This document shows positions 42,849 to 52,413 of a stretch of DNA of 64,000 nt, piece after piece; the stretch's first letter is position 1; each line of letters begins with the position of its first letter. The translations under genes were made by a program, and so were the position numbers. Source of the DNA: Pseudomonadota bacterium (lineage in GTDB: Bacteria; Pseudomonadota; Gammaproteobacteria; Burkholderiales; Burkholderiaceae_C); contig JADFIG010000018.1 in NCBI GenBank assembly GCA_022566735.1, positions 1-64,000 of the forward strand, read 5' to 3'. Under the pieces are notes generated by a model. It was not told the DNA's origin. It worked only from the letters and a program-made list of their open reading frames with translations, and did not search any database.

Positions 42849-45800
42849 TCAGGGCGTCGACCCTTGCTGGAGCGGGGTGGCCGGCGTCGGCGCGGGAGCG
42901 GAAGGTGCCGGGGCATCGGCATCGAGGCGCGGCCCCGCGCCCTTGCCCACCTGCGGATCGGCCCAGGAGCCGGTGACCCAGAACTCGCGCGTGGCCGCTT
43001 CCGACACCTGCTTGCGCAACAGCATCTGCGCCAGGAAGGTGCCCAGGCCGACCACGGGGTTGATGGCGGCATAGGCCAGCGAAGCGGTGCCGGCATTGAT
43101 CTCCGGCACCACGAAGACGTGCAGGTTCTGCGTTTCCTTGCCCAGGTCGGCCTGGCCCTCCATCAGCACGATGGCCTGCACGCCGCGCATGCGCAGGTTG
43201 CGCGTGGTGGCCACGCCCTGCGCGATCCTGACGTCGCCGTCGATGCTGTCGAAAGCAAAGCCCTGCTGGAAGATGTCGCGGAAGTCCAGCACCAGGCGGC
43301 GCGGCAGGGCCTGCAGACTGAGCACGCCCAGCAGCTTGGCCATGCCCGGGTCGGCCTTGAGGAACTGGCCTTCGTTGATCTGGACCTTGACCTCGCCGCT
43401 CATGCTGCGGGTGTCGGGCTCCAGCGGGCCGCCCAGCCAGCTGACCTGGCCGGTGAGCTTGCCCTTGCCGCCCTTGACGGCCTGGGGCATGCCCAGGCGG
43501 GCCAGCAAGGCGCCGCTGTTGTGCAGCTCCAGGGTGTAGCTGAAGGCCGAGCGCGGCTTGATGCGCTGGCCCGTGGGGCCGCTGCCCTGGGCGCCCAGCG
43601 CCGTCCAGTTGCCCGCGGCGTCGAGCTGGGCATCGGGGTTGCTCAGGCGCAGCCGGGTCATGCGCCATTCGGGCAGGGCCGGTCCGTTGGCCACGGGCAC
43701 CTGGCGGTTGACGGCTTCCACCTCGATGCGGCCGAGGTCCAGCCCGCGCCACTCGAATCGGTCGATGACGAGGTCGAGTGCAGGCAGGCTGGCGGACTCG
43801 GCGCCCAGCATCTGCGCGGCGGCCTGGTCTTCGATGGCCTGGGCCTCGGCGGGTGGCACGAGCAGGCGCGACAGGCGTGCCACCAGGCGGCTGGATTGGC
43901 TGCCGGCGGCCACGGGCGCGCGCTCAGGCAGCCATTCCAGCTGGCCGGCGAGTTGGGGCGAGTCGACCTGCGCACGCCAGACGCCGGGCGCCGGGTGCGC
44001 CACGGTGAGGGCGACGTCCTTGAGCGTGCGCTGGCGCCAGCTCAGGGCGGTGCTGCTGATGGCGATGGAGTCGGGCACATGGCTGTCGTCCACATGGGCA
44101 TCGGTGGGCGCCGCGGTGCCCCGTGTCGGCCGGGTGGGGCGGGCCGACGGCGCCAGGTCGAACACCGTGGTGAGGGCCTCGCGCCAGGCGTCGATGTCCA
44201 GCGGCCCGGCCACCACCTGCACGGCCATGCCCTTGGCCGGCAGGGACTGCAGGGCGGTCACGCCGCCCAGCCCGGGTTGCACGAGGTTGACCACGCCGCG
44301 CTGCAGGCGGGCGGCCTCGGCATGGGTGTCGCGGCGCAGGTCCACGCGCAGCCAGGGCAAGGTGCTGGAGGTGATCTGGGCCACTTGCGGGTTGCCCAGG
44401 TCGACCAGCACGGCATCGCTGTTGCCCTCGTCGTCCTCCAGCCGGTAGGTCAGCTTGAAGGGCCACGAGGCCTGGGCCGGCTTGTTCAAGGGTGCCGGCA
44501 AGGCCGCACCCACGCCACGCAGGTTGGTGACCACGGTGACTTCGGTGCGCGCCGGCTGGCCATTGGGCTGCCTGCCGCCCGTGCTGACGTTGACCGTGAC
44601 CGGCGTGTCACCGCTGAGGCGCGGCGCCAGGCGGGCCACGAAGGGGTACTCCTCGGCCTGGCGCAAGGCTTCGGCGGAGACGCTGCCCTGGGCGGAGAAG
44701 CGCATCACACCCTCGGCGTTGCGCTGGCCCTCGACGGCCATCTCCTGGCCCCACACGCGGGTGCGGGCCGACACATTGAGCAGGGCCTCGGTGAAGGTGA
44801 TGCGGCCGCGCACGGCCGTCATGGGCGGGATGGTCGCACCCAGCTTGAGCGTGGCGCGGTCCTTGTCCTTGAGGGTGACCTCGCCCTTGAGGCGGGTCTC
44901 GACGCTGCGGTTGAGCGGGATGTCCAGCGCCAGTTGCAGCGCGCCGCGCCCCTGTCCCTGGGCCTTGGTCAGCACGCTGCCCAGCTTGCTGGAGAGCGGC
45001 GAGGTCGCCAGGTAGCTCAGCACGTCCTGCAGCGGGCCCTCGCCCTGGCCACTGATCTGCAATTGCGGGTCGGCATGGCCGAGGTCGTCGATGCGGCCTT
45101 CGACGTTGAGCAGCTCGAACTTGCCGCTGGCCACGGTGCCCAGGCGGGCGCGGCCATGGCGGATGAGCATGCGCTGCCCTTCGAACAGCAGGTCGCCGTC
45201 CAGCGCCGTGAACGGCGGCCAGCGCAGTTGGGCGTTGTCGCTGCCGGTCAGCCCGGCCGGGGCGTAGTCCAGCGCCACCTCGCGCAGCGGCACCTTGACG
45301 CGGAAGCGGCCACCGACATCGTCCTTGAAGGGGAACTGGTCGAGGTCGCCCTCGGCTTCGAAGGTCGCGCCCTCCGAGCGCCCGCCCTGGATGGCCAGGC
45401 GCACGTACTCGCGGGCCGGCGCACCGATGGTCAGCGGCAGGTAGCGCCACACCCGCGAGGCCTCGATGCGCTTGAAGCTGCCCTTGAGGGCGAGCACCCC
45501 GGGCAGGCGCGGTGCCGGGGCCAGGCCGGTGTGCCAGCTGGCTTCCAGTTGCCCGGCGACGTCGGGGTTGGCGAAGCGCGCCTGCCTGACGTCCACCTTC
45601 CACTGTGGCTGGCCACCGGCTTGCGGCGCGGGCTGGATGCGCCAACTCACCTTGGCCGCCAGCTCGTCGAGCTCCAGGCGCGGCACGTCGAACACGCCCG
45701 GCAGCGCCAACCAGCCTTGCCTGATCTGCAACTCGGCCTTGCCGCCTTGCTCGTCGGCGCTGATCGAGGCATCGGCACCGGCCAGGCCCGGGCGGCCTTC

Positions 45801-47333
45801 CGCGGGCGACTCGGCCAGCACCAGGCCCTTGATGCGCCCGGCCAGCTTGTAGCGGCTGGGTGCCCCGGCGGGCCCTTCCCACTGCCAGGACAAGCCATCG
45901 ATGACGCCGTGCGGGGCCAGCTCGGCCAGGCGGGCGCGCACCTGCGGCGCCAGCGGCAGCCGGTCGGCCAGGGCGGCCAGCAAGGCCAGGTCGAGGTGGT
46001 CGGCGCGCAGGCTGCCTCCCAGCGTGTCCGACCAGGTGCCCGCAGGCCAGCCCTGCGGCCAGGCCGGGTGCTGCCAGCTCAGGCTGCCGCTGCTGGCCGG
46101 CCAGGCGACACCGTCATCGAGGGTGAAGGCCAGCTGGCGGTAGGACAGGCTGGCCTTGCGGTCCTCGTTGGCCGCCGACAGTTCGCCCTTCAGGCGCTGG
46201 AAGGCCAGCGGCTGCAACTCGGAGGCCAGGCGCAGGCGCACGGCCTGCAAATCGGCTTGCAGGCGCACGCTGTCGACGCGGCCGCTGTGCAGGGCCAAGG
46301 CGGCGCGCAAGGCCCCTCTGCCGCTGTCGACCTCGATGGGCAGGCGCACGTGCTGGCGCAGGCGCTGGACGTCCACCCGCGGGAACACGGCCTCCACCTG
46401 CCCCGACCAGGTCTGCCAGTCGGACGGGCGCGTGCTGTCCACGCCCCAGTTCGACAGGCGCTCCAGGACGGACCACGGCGCCCAGGCCGCCCAGGCCACG
46501 GCGGGCGGCTGTGGGGGCGCCTGCCCGACCAGCCACAGCGGCTGCGACACCGCCGCGTGCAGCTCGAACCGGTCGCCAAAGGCCTGCGGCGGTGTGGCGG
46601 CCAGGTCCAGCTCATGGACCCGGCCCCGCAAACTGGGCCGGTTGCGCAGACGCAGGTCCACGCCCTGCAAGGCCAGTTGCGGTGCGCGCAACCACTCGTC
46701 GGTCCAGCGCACCGTGCCTTCGCGGATGTCGATGCGGGACTGCGACAGCACCCAGTCCAGGCCACCGCCCCCTTCCTGCCCGGTCGCGGCCGCGGGCAGC
46801 TTGAGGCCCGCGACGTGGATGGCCCCGCTGACATCGCGGCGGATGTCCAGCTCCGGGCGCACCAGGGTCAGGCGGTCGAGCCGCAACTCGCCCTCCAGCA
46901 GGGTCTGGGGACTCAAGGTGGTGAGCGAGAGGCGGGCCTCGACCAGGGGCAGGCGCAGCGCCACGCGGCCATCGGCATCGAGCAGGCGCACGTCCTGCAG
47001 GGCCAGCGTGGGCCAGATGCCATCGGCGCGCCCCAGCACCTGTGCGATCTGCACTTTCAGCCCCAACGCCTTTGTGGCTTGCTGCGTCAGGTCATCACGC
47101 CAGCCATCGACACGCGGCAGAATCCCCCACAACAGGACAGCCCAGGCCAAGACCACGAGCATGAGCAACACGCCCAGTCCCCAGCCCACGGCCTTGACGA
47201 CCCCCACGCCAGCCCGGCCCAGCCACCGTATCGGCTGGCGTCCCGCCGCGGCCGGCACGGGCCCATCGGCGTCCTGGGCGGCGCCGGCATCGCGGGCGCG
47301 CCCGTCATCGGGAAGAGGGAACTTGTCTGACAT
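42849..47333 (-). CDS. YhdP family AsmA-like envelope protein
   Basis: 1,494-residue giant with one N-terminal membrane helix (about 45-70, VVKAVGWGLGVLLMLVVLAW) and a very long periplasmic beta-rich region typical of the YhdP/TamB/AsmA bridge proteins. E. coli YhdP helps carry phospholipids from inner to outer membrane. The N-terminal LQDVRLLDADGRVALRLPLV and C-terminal GLGTFLAQMLLRKQVSEAAT segments match the family. The start is the ATG at 47333; the N-terminus before the helix is low-complexity. It is the first gene of a leftward unit and diverges from glnE by 137 bases. Confidence 0.9.
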   Translation of the reverse strand: MSDKFPLPDDGRARDAGAAQDADGPVPAAAGRQPIRWLGRAGVGVVKAVGWGLGVLLMLVVLAWAVLLWGILPRVDGWRDDLTQQATKALGLKVQIAQVLGRADGIWPTLALQDVRLLDADGRVALRLPLVEARLSLTTLSPQTLLEGELRLDRLTLVRPELDIRRDVSGAIHVAGLKLPAAATGQEGGGGLDWVLSQSRIDIREGTVRWTDEWLRAPQLALQGVDLRLRNRPSLRGRVHELDLAATPPQAFGDRFELHAAVSQPLWLVGQAPPQPPAVAWAAWAPWSVLERLSNWGVDSTRPSDWQTWSGQVEAVFPRVDVQRLRQHVRLPIEVDSGRGALRAALALHSGRVDSVRLQADLQAVRLRLASELQPLAFQRLKGELSAANEDRKASLSYRQLAFTLDDGVAWPASSGSLSWQHPAWPQGWPAGTWSDTLGGSLRADHLDLALLAALADRLPLAPQVRARLAELAPHGVIDGLSWQWEGPAGAPSRYKLAGRIKGLVLAESPAEGRPGLAGADASISADEQGGKAELQIRQGWLALPGVFDVPRLELDELAAKVSWRIQPAPQAGGQPQWKVDVRQARFANPDVAGQLEASWHTGLAPAPRLPGVLALKGSFKRIEASRVWRYLPLTIGAPAREYVRLAIQGGRSEGATFEAEGDLDQFPFKDDVGGRFRVKVPLREVALDYAPAGLTGSDNAQLRWPPFTALDGDLLFEGQRMLIRHGRARLGTVASGKFELLNVEGRIDDLGHADPQLQISGQGEGPLQDVLSYLATSPLSSKLGSVLTKAQGQGRGALQLALDIPLNRSVETRLKGEVTLKDKDRATLKLGATIPPMTAVRGRITFTEALLNVSARTRVWGQEMAVEGQRNAEGVMRFSAQGSVSAEALRQAEEYPFVARLAPRLSGDTPVTVNVSTGGRQPNGQPARTEVTVVTNLRGVGAALPAPLNKPAQASWPFKLTYRLEDDEGNSDAVLVDLGNPQVAQITSSTLPWLRVDLRRDTHAEAARLQRGVVNLVQPGLGGVTALQSLPAKGMAVQVVAGPLDIDAWREALTTVFDLAPSARPTRPTRGTAAPTDAHVDDSHVPDSIAISSTALSWRQRTLKDVALTVAHPAPGVWRAQVDSPQLAGQLEWLPERAPVAAGSQSSRLVARLSRLLVPPAEAQAIEDQAAAQMLGAESASLPALDLVIDRFEWRGLDLGRIEVEAVNRQVPVANGPALPEWRMTRLRLSNPDAQLDAAGNWTALGAQGSGPTGQRIKPRSAFSYTLELHNSGALLARLGMPQAVKGGKGKLTGQVSWLGGPLEPDTRSMSGEVKVQINEGQFLKADPGMAKLLGVLSLQALPRRLVLDFRDIFQQGFAFDSIDGDVRIAQGVATTRNLRMRGVQAIVLMEGQADLGKETQNLHVFVVPEINAGTASLAYAAINPVVGLGTFLAQMLLRKQVSEAATREFWVTGSWADPQVGKGAGPRLDADAPAPSAPAPTPATPLQQGSTP

Positions 47334-47470
47334 GAAATGCAATGACGTCCGTCCAATCCCCGACCCACGAGCACCAGGTGCTGCACTAACATCGGCGCAC
47401 AGGCTCGCAGGCCGCGGGGTTTGACCAGCGCGAACCCTAGCACAGACCGGCCGCCCCGCCCTCCGGACCC

Positions 47471-50425
47471 ATGATCGATTTCCCTCCCGACGCCTCTGCC
47501 AACGCGGCCCCCTCCGCCCTGCCGCCCCATGCAGCGGCCGAGCACTCCCGCTACGTCCAGCGCATCCGCCGCCGCTATGGCGATGAAGTCGCCGCCTTCG
47601 CCCAGGCCGCGCCCGGGCTGCCACGCATCCCCGACATGGCCGCCCTGATCGAGCGCCTGCAAGCCGGTGGCCGCGACCTCGCCAGCGCCTTGCGCGTGGC
47701 CCGCCAGCTCGTCATGGAGCGCCTGGCGGTGCTGGACGTGGAACAGGCCGCGGCCATGCAGGACATCACCGTGGCCATGACCGAGCTGGCCGAAGTCACG
47801 CTCGACCACGCCCTGGCCGCCGCCGAGGCCGAAGCCGACCTCAAACACGGCGCGCCGTTGAACGCACAAGGCCGGCGCATCGACTTCTGGGTCGTGGGCA
47901 TGGGCAAGCTGGGCGGGCGCGAGCTCAATGTCTCCTCCGACATCGACCTCATCTACGTCTACGAAGAAGACGGCCTGACCGCCGGCCTGGACGGCCAGCC
48001 CCACACCCAGGTGACGGTGCACGAGTACTTCGCCTTCGTGGCGCGCAAGCTCAGCACCCTGATCGCCGACACCACCGAGGACGGCTTCGTCTTCCGCGTC
48101 GACCTCGCGCTGCGGCCCAACGGCAACTCCGGCCCGCCCGTGGTCAGCATGGCGATGCTGGAGGAGTACTTCCTCGTGCAGGGCCGCGAATGGGAGCGCT
48201 TTGCCTGGCTCAAGAGCCGCATCGTGGCGCCGCGCCGCTGCATGCCCGGCGGCGAGCACCACGAGCGCGCCCTGGACCTGCGCGACCTGGTCATGCCCTT
48301 CGTCTACCGCCGCTACCTCGACTACGGCGTCTTCGAAGGCCTGCGCCAGCTGCACCGCAAGATCCGCGACGAGGCCACGCGCCGCGCCGCCGGCCGCGCC
48401 GACCGTGCCAACGACGTCAAGCTCTCGCGCGGCGGCATCCGCGAGATCGAATTCACCGTGCAGCTGCTGCAGGTGGTGCGCGGCGGGCAGTTCCCGGAAA
48501 TCCGCACCCGCTCCACGCTCAAGGCCCTGCCCCGCCTGGTGGCGCGCGGTCTCATCCCTGCGGCGACGGCCGAGCAGCTGGCCCGGTGCTACACCTTCCT
48601 GCGCCGCGTCGAGCACCGCATCCAGTTCCTCGACGACCAGCAGACGCACCTCATGCCCACGCAGGATGGCGACGTCGACTGGATCGCGCGCAGCCTGGGC
48701 CTGAGCCAGCGCGCGCCCACCGACGGGCAGGCCAGCCCCGATTGCCTCACGCCCAGCTGCCAGCTGCTGCACCTGCTGTGCGAGGTGCGCGAGTTCGTGG
48801 CCATGGAGTTCGACGCCCTGCTGCACGACGGCCGCGAAGGCGGCAGCGGCAGCAACGGCGGCTGCAAAGGCTGCAACGGCCCCGCCCTGCCGGTGGACCA
48901 CGAGGACTTCGTCGCGCGCCTGCCCGCGGAACTGGCGCCGCACGTGCTGGAGTTCGCGCGCCAGCCCAAGGTCGCGATGCTGTCGGATGCGGCCAAGCTG
49001 CGTCTGGCCAAGCTGATCGGCCGCGCCACCAAGCTGGCCTTGAGCACCGACGACTGCACCGAAGACGGCCCCGATGGCCACCCCGCCGAGCCGCTGGGCC
49101 TGGACGCGGTGCGCCACTTCATCGACTGGCTCAACCCGCTGCTGCGCCGCGACAGCTACCTCTCGCTGCTGGCCGAGCGCCAGGAAGTGCTGCGCCGCCT
49201 GCTGCGCCTGCTGGGCCTGGCCAAGTGGCCGATGCGCTACCTGCTGCGCCACCCCGGCGTGATCGACGAGCTCGCCGACCCGCGCCTGCTGGAAAGCCGC
49301 TTCGATGCCGCCGCCTTCCAGCGTGAACTGGAAGAGCGCCACACCGCCTGGGCGCGCGCCGGCCAGGCCGACGAAGAAGCCCTGATGGACACGCTGCGGC
49401 GCGCCCACCACGCCGAGGTCTTCCGCACCCTGGTGCGCGACGTCGAAGGCCTGATCACGGTCGAGCAGGTCGCCGACGACCTCTCCGCCCTGGCCGATGC
49501 CACCGTGGACACGGCCCTGCGCTGGTCCTGGCGCGAGCTGCAGCAGCGCCCCGGCAAGCAGGGCAAGTGGGCCGTGGGCCGCCAGCCGCACTTCGCCGTC
49601 ATCGCCTACGGCAAGCTGGGTGGCAAGGAGCTGGGCTACGGCAGCGACCTCGATGTCGTCTTCGTCTTCGACGACAGCCAGGACGGCCCCGGGGCCGACA
49701 ACGAGGTCGATGCCGGCCCCGACACCCCCAGCGCCATCGACGCCTACCTGCTGTTCGCGCGCAAGCTCGTCAGCTGGCTGACCCTGCGCACGGCCGCCGG
49801 CGAGCTCTTCGACATCGACACGGCCCTGCGCCCCAACGGCAACTCCGGCCTGCTGGTGACCTCGTACCACGCCTTCGACGACTACCAGCGCCAGCGCGGC
49901 AGCAACACCGCCTGGACCTGGGAGCACCAGGCCCTCACGCGGGCGCGCTGGTGCGCGGGCGAGCCGGCCCTGGCCGCACGCTTCGAAGCGACGCGCCGCG
50001 CCGTGCTGTCCACCGAACGCGACATCGCCTCGCTGCGCGAAGAGGTCGTGGCCATGCGCCAGCGCCTGCGCGACGCCCACCCCTGCCCACCCGAGCGTTT
50101 CGACGTCAAGCACAGCGCAGGCGGCATGATCGACGTCGAGTTCGCCGTGCAGTTCCTGGTGCTGGCCCACAGCCACCGCCACCCCGAGCTGATGGACAAC
50201 GTCGGCAACATCGCCCTGCTGCCGCGCGCCGCACAAGCCGGCCTGATCCCGGCCGAGGTCGCCGATGGCGCCAGCCAGGCCTACCGCGAGTTGCGCCGCA
50301 TCCAGCACCGCGCCCGGCTCAACGAGGCGCCCACGGTGCTGGCCGACGAGGCCTTGCAAGCGGTGCAGCCCCACAGCGAGGCCGTGCGTGCGCTGTGGCG
50401 CGCCGTCTTCGGTGACGCGCCCTGA
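47471..50425 (+). CDS. glnE: Bifunctional glutamine synthetase adenylyltransferase/deadenylase
   Basis: 984-residue nitrogen-control enzyme that adds or removes AMP on glutamine synthetase. Two nucleotidyltransferase domains are visible: GMGKLGGRELNVSSDIDLIY (deadenylation, N-terminal) and AYGKLGGKELGYGSDLDVVF (adenylylation, C-terminal). Between domains lies a low-complexity Gly/Ser/Cys insert (GGSGSNGGCKGCNG, about residue 456-470) not expected in the family. It overlaps the GTG of the rhombosortase-like gene by 14 bases. Confidence 0.95.
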   Translation: MIDFPPDASANAAPSALPPHAAAEHSRYVQRIRRRYGDEVAAFAQAAPGLPRIPDMAALIERLQAGGRDLASALRVARQLVMERLAVLDVEQAAAMQDITVAMTELAEVTLDHALAAAEAEADLKHGAPLNAQGRRIDFWVVGMGKLGGRELNVSSDIDLIYVYEEDGLTAGLDGQPHTQVTVHEYFAFVARKLSTLIADTTEDGFVFRVDLALRPNGNSGPPVVSMAMLEEYFLVQGREWERFAWLKSRIVAPRRCMPGGEHHERALDLRDLVMPFVYRRYLDYGVFEGLRQLHRKIRDEATRRAAGRADRANDVKLSRGGIREIEFTVQLLQVVRGGQFPEIRTRSTLKALPRLVARGLIPAATAEQLARCYTFLRRVEHRIQFLDDQQTHLMPTQDGDVDWIARSLGLSQRAPTDGQASPDCLTPSCQLLHLLCEVREFVAMEFDALLHDGREGGSGSNGGCKGCNGPALPVDHEDFVARLPAELAPHVLEFARQPKVAMLSDAAKLRLAKLIGRATKLALSTDDCTEDGPDGHPAEPLGLDAVRHFIDWLNPLLRRDSYLSLLAERQEVLRRLLRLLGLAKWPMRYLLRHPGVIDELADPRLLESRFDAAAFQRELEERHTAWARAGQADEEALMDTLRRAHHAEVFRTLVRDVEGLITVEQVADDLSALADATVDTALRWSWRELQQRPGKQGKWAVGRQPHFAVIAYGKLGGKELGYGSDLDVVFVFDDSQDGPGADNEVDAGPDTPSAIDAYLLFARKLVSWLTLRTAAGELFDIDTALRPNGNSGLLVTSYHAFDDYQRQRGSNTAWTWEHQALTRARWCAGEPALAARFEATRRAVLSTERDIASLREEVVAMRQRLRDAHPCPPERFDVKHSAGGMIDVEFAVQFLVLAHSHRHPELMDNVGNIALLPRAAQAGLIPAEVADGASQAYRELRRIQHRARLNEAPTVLADEALQAVQPHSEAVRALWRAVFGDAP

Positions 50426-51092
50426 AGTCGGCCTCGATGGCGTGAGGCTGTGGTGGGCCCTGTGCCTGCTGCTGGCCCTGCCGGCCGCGGCACTCGGCCT
50501 CCAGCCCGTGGCGCTGGCGCAGGCCGTGGCGCAATGGCCGGCCCTGCCCCAGGCCCTGGTGCTGCGCCCCGAGCTGGGCTGGCACCAGCCCGCCTGGACC
50601 TGGTGGACCTCCGCCTGGCTGCACGGCAGCACCCCGCACCTGCTGCGCAACCTGGCCGCCCTGGTCTTGCTGGCCGCCCTGGGCGGGCTGCTGCGCCCGC
50701 GCGCCCAGGCCGCCGCCGCCTGGTGCCTGGCCTGGCCGCTGACCCAGCTGGGCATGCTGCTGGAGCCCGCCTTGAGCAGCTATGTCGGCCTGTCGGGCGT
50801 GCTGCATGCCGGGGTCGTCGCCCTGGCCTTGCCTGCCGTGCTGCCCCCCTTGCGTCACCCCACTGGCGCAGAACCTTCCCCGGGTCTGCATCCCAAGTGG
50901 CTCGCCTGGGCACTGCTCTCGGGGGTGGCGCTCAAGATCCTCATGGAAAACCCCTGGCAACACACGCTGGTGGCGTCCTCGGCCTCGGCTATAAACGTGG
51001 CCCCTTGGGCGCATTTGAGTGGTGCAGCGGCAGGCGCGCTGGCCACCGGGATGCTCCGGGGTGTGGGCTGGTGTGCACGCCCGCACCGCTGA
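50412..51092 (+). CDS. Rhombosortase-like intramembrane serine protease
   Basis: 226-residue polytopic membrane protein with about six helices. The catalytic Ser is in GLSGVLHAG and the catalytic His in APWAHLSGAAAG, a rhomboid-type dyad. An HxxxNxxxL-like block (STPHLLRNLAALVLLAALGG) is also present. Short length and the GLSG-LHA signature fit the rhombosortase branch (RrtA), which cleaves GlyGly-CTERM proteins. The GTG at 50412 is chosen because nothing homologous precedes it. It is followed by the exosortase-linked eps genes. Confidence 0.75.
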   Translation: MTRPEVGLDGVRLWWALCLLLALPAAALGLQPVALAQAVAQWPALPQALVLRPELGWHQPAWTWWTSAWLHGSTPHLLRNLAALVLLAALGGLLRPRAQAAAAWCLAWPLTQLGMLLEPALSSYVGLSGVLHAGVVALALPAVLPPLRHPTGAEPSPGLHPKWLAWALLSGVALKILMENPWQHTLVASSASAINVAPWAHLSGAAAGALATGMLRGVGWCARPHR

Positions 51093-51252
51093 GCGGCGGT
51101 GTGTGACACGAGCTGACATCTGTGCTTCGTACACTCGTTCGGGTGTCCCCTGGAGGCCCTTCGGGAACTTCATGGACGCTTCTTGATCATGCCAAGGTGC
51201 CGCGCAACCGGCACCCGCACACAGATTCACCGACAAACCTCCAATTTCGACC

Positions 51253-52269
51253 ATGCAACACCGCCTGCAAGCCCTCGCCCAACCCCGCGCCCTGCGCCTT
51301 TTGGCCCTGCTGCCCGTCGTCGTGGCCGCCACCCTGGCCGCCGGCTGTGGCGACAAGTCCAAGTCCGAGGGCAAGGCCAGCCAGGCCGCAGCCCGTGTCG
51401 ATGGTTCGGAAATCACCGTCCACCAGATCAACCAGGTCCTGGAGCGCCAGCCCGGCCTGCGCCCCGAACAGGCCGACGCCGCCGGCCGCCAGGTCCTCGA
51501 AGGCCTGATCGACCAGCAACTCGCCGTGGCCAAGGCCGAAGAGCAGAAGCTCGACCGCGACCCCCAGGTCCTGGCCCTGCTGGAAGCCACCCGCCGCAAC
51601 ATCCTGGCGCGCACCTACATGGAAAAGGCCTCGGTGGCCGGCACCACCCCGCCGACCGGCGATGAAGTCCGCAAGTACTTCGACGCCAAGCCCGCGCTGT
51701 TCTCGCAGCGCAAGGTCTACGCCCTGCAAGAGTTCACCGTGCCCGCCACGCCCGAACAGAGCAAGGCCCTGATCGAGAAGCTCAAGACCCTGCGCAGCGC
51801 CGGTGAGTACGCCGAAGCCATCAAGGCCGCCGGCCTGAAGTTCAACACCAACCAGGTCACCCAGGGCGCCGAAGGCCTGCCCATGGCCATCGTCGAGCCG
51901 CTGTCCAAGATCTCCAACGGCGAGTCCCTGTTCCTGACCGCCAAGGATGGCTTCAAGGCCCTGCTGGTCATCGCCAGCAAGGACCAGCCCGTCGGCTTCG
52001 AGCAGGCCAAGCCCGCCATCGAGCAGTACCTGACGGTCGAGCGTCGCCGTGAGTTCGCCCAGAAGGCGATGAAGGACATGCGCGCCGCCGCCAAGATCGA
52101 GTACATCGGCAAGTTCGCCGAGAAGCCCGCTTCGGGCGCCGCTGCTGCTGCCTCGGCCGCCAGCACGCCGTCGGCCCTCGCCCCCATCGTGCCCTCGTCA
52201 CCGACCGAAGCCGCCAGCACCGCGCTGGACGCGGCCGCCGTCACCAAGGGTCTGTCTGGACTGAAGTGA
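51253..52269 (+). CDS. epsD: EpsD family peptidyl-prolyl cis-trans isomerase lipoprotein
   Basis: 338-residue lipoprotein (lipobox near ATLAAGC) with a SurA/PpiC-like layout. An N-terminal helical domain (ITVHQINQVLERQPGLRPEQ) precedes an isomerase-like core (KVYALQEFTVPATPEQSKAL). The Ala/Ser/Pro-rich tail is low complexity. EpsD proteins are encoded with EpsF and EpsG in exosortase-associated exopolysaccharide loci, where they assist envelope assembly. It is the first gene of the rightward eps set. A gap of 144 bases to epsF shows no other gene. Confidence 0.88.
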   Translation: MQHRLQALAQPRALRLLALLPVVVAATLAAGCGDKSKSEGKASQAAARVDGSEITVHQINQVLERQPGLRPEQADAAGRQVLEGLIDQQLAVAKAEEQKLDRDPQVLALLEATRRNILARTYMEKASVAGTTPPTGDEVRKYFDAKPALFSQRKVYALQEFTVPATPEQSKALIEKLKTLRSAGEYAEAIKAAGLKFNTNQVTQGAEGLPMAIVEPLSKISNGESLFLTAKDGFKALLVIASKDQPVGFEQAKPAIEQYLTVERRREFAQKAMKDMRAAAKIEYIGKFAEKPASGAAAAASAASTPSALAPIVPSSPTEAASTALDAAAVTKGLSGLK

Positions 52270-52413
52270 TCCGGCGCCAGCGCCGATATCCCGCTGAGCT
52301 TCGGGCGGGGTCACCTGATCCTCTCGCGTGACCTTGCCCGGCGCCAGCGTCGATGGCCTTGCCCAGGCTGAACGGGCCCCGACCGCGACGGGCACATCGC
52401 AGGAGTGGAATGC

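Noticed and set aside
42288..47330. A 1,680-codon open frame on the plus strand opposite yhdP
   Set aside because: It is the mirror of the YhdP frame in GC-rich DNA. Its product is Gly/Gln/Ala-rich with no domain, while the minus-strand frame has a membrane helix and family motifs.
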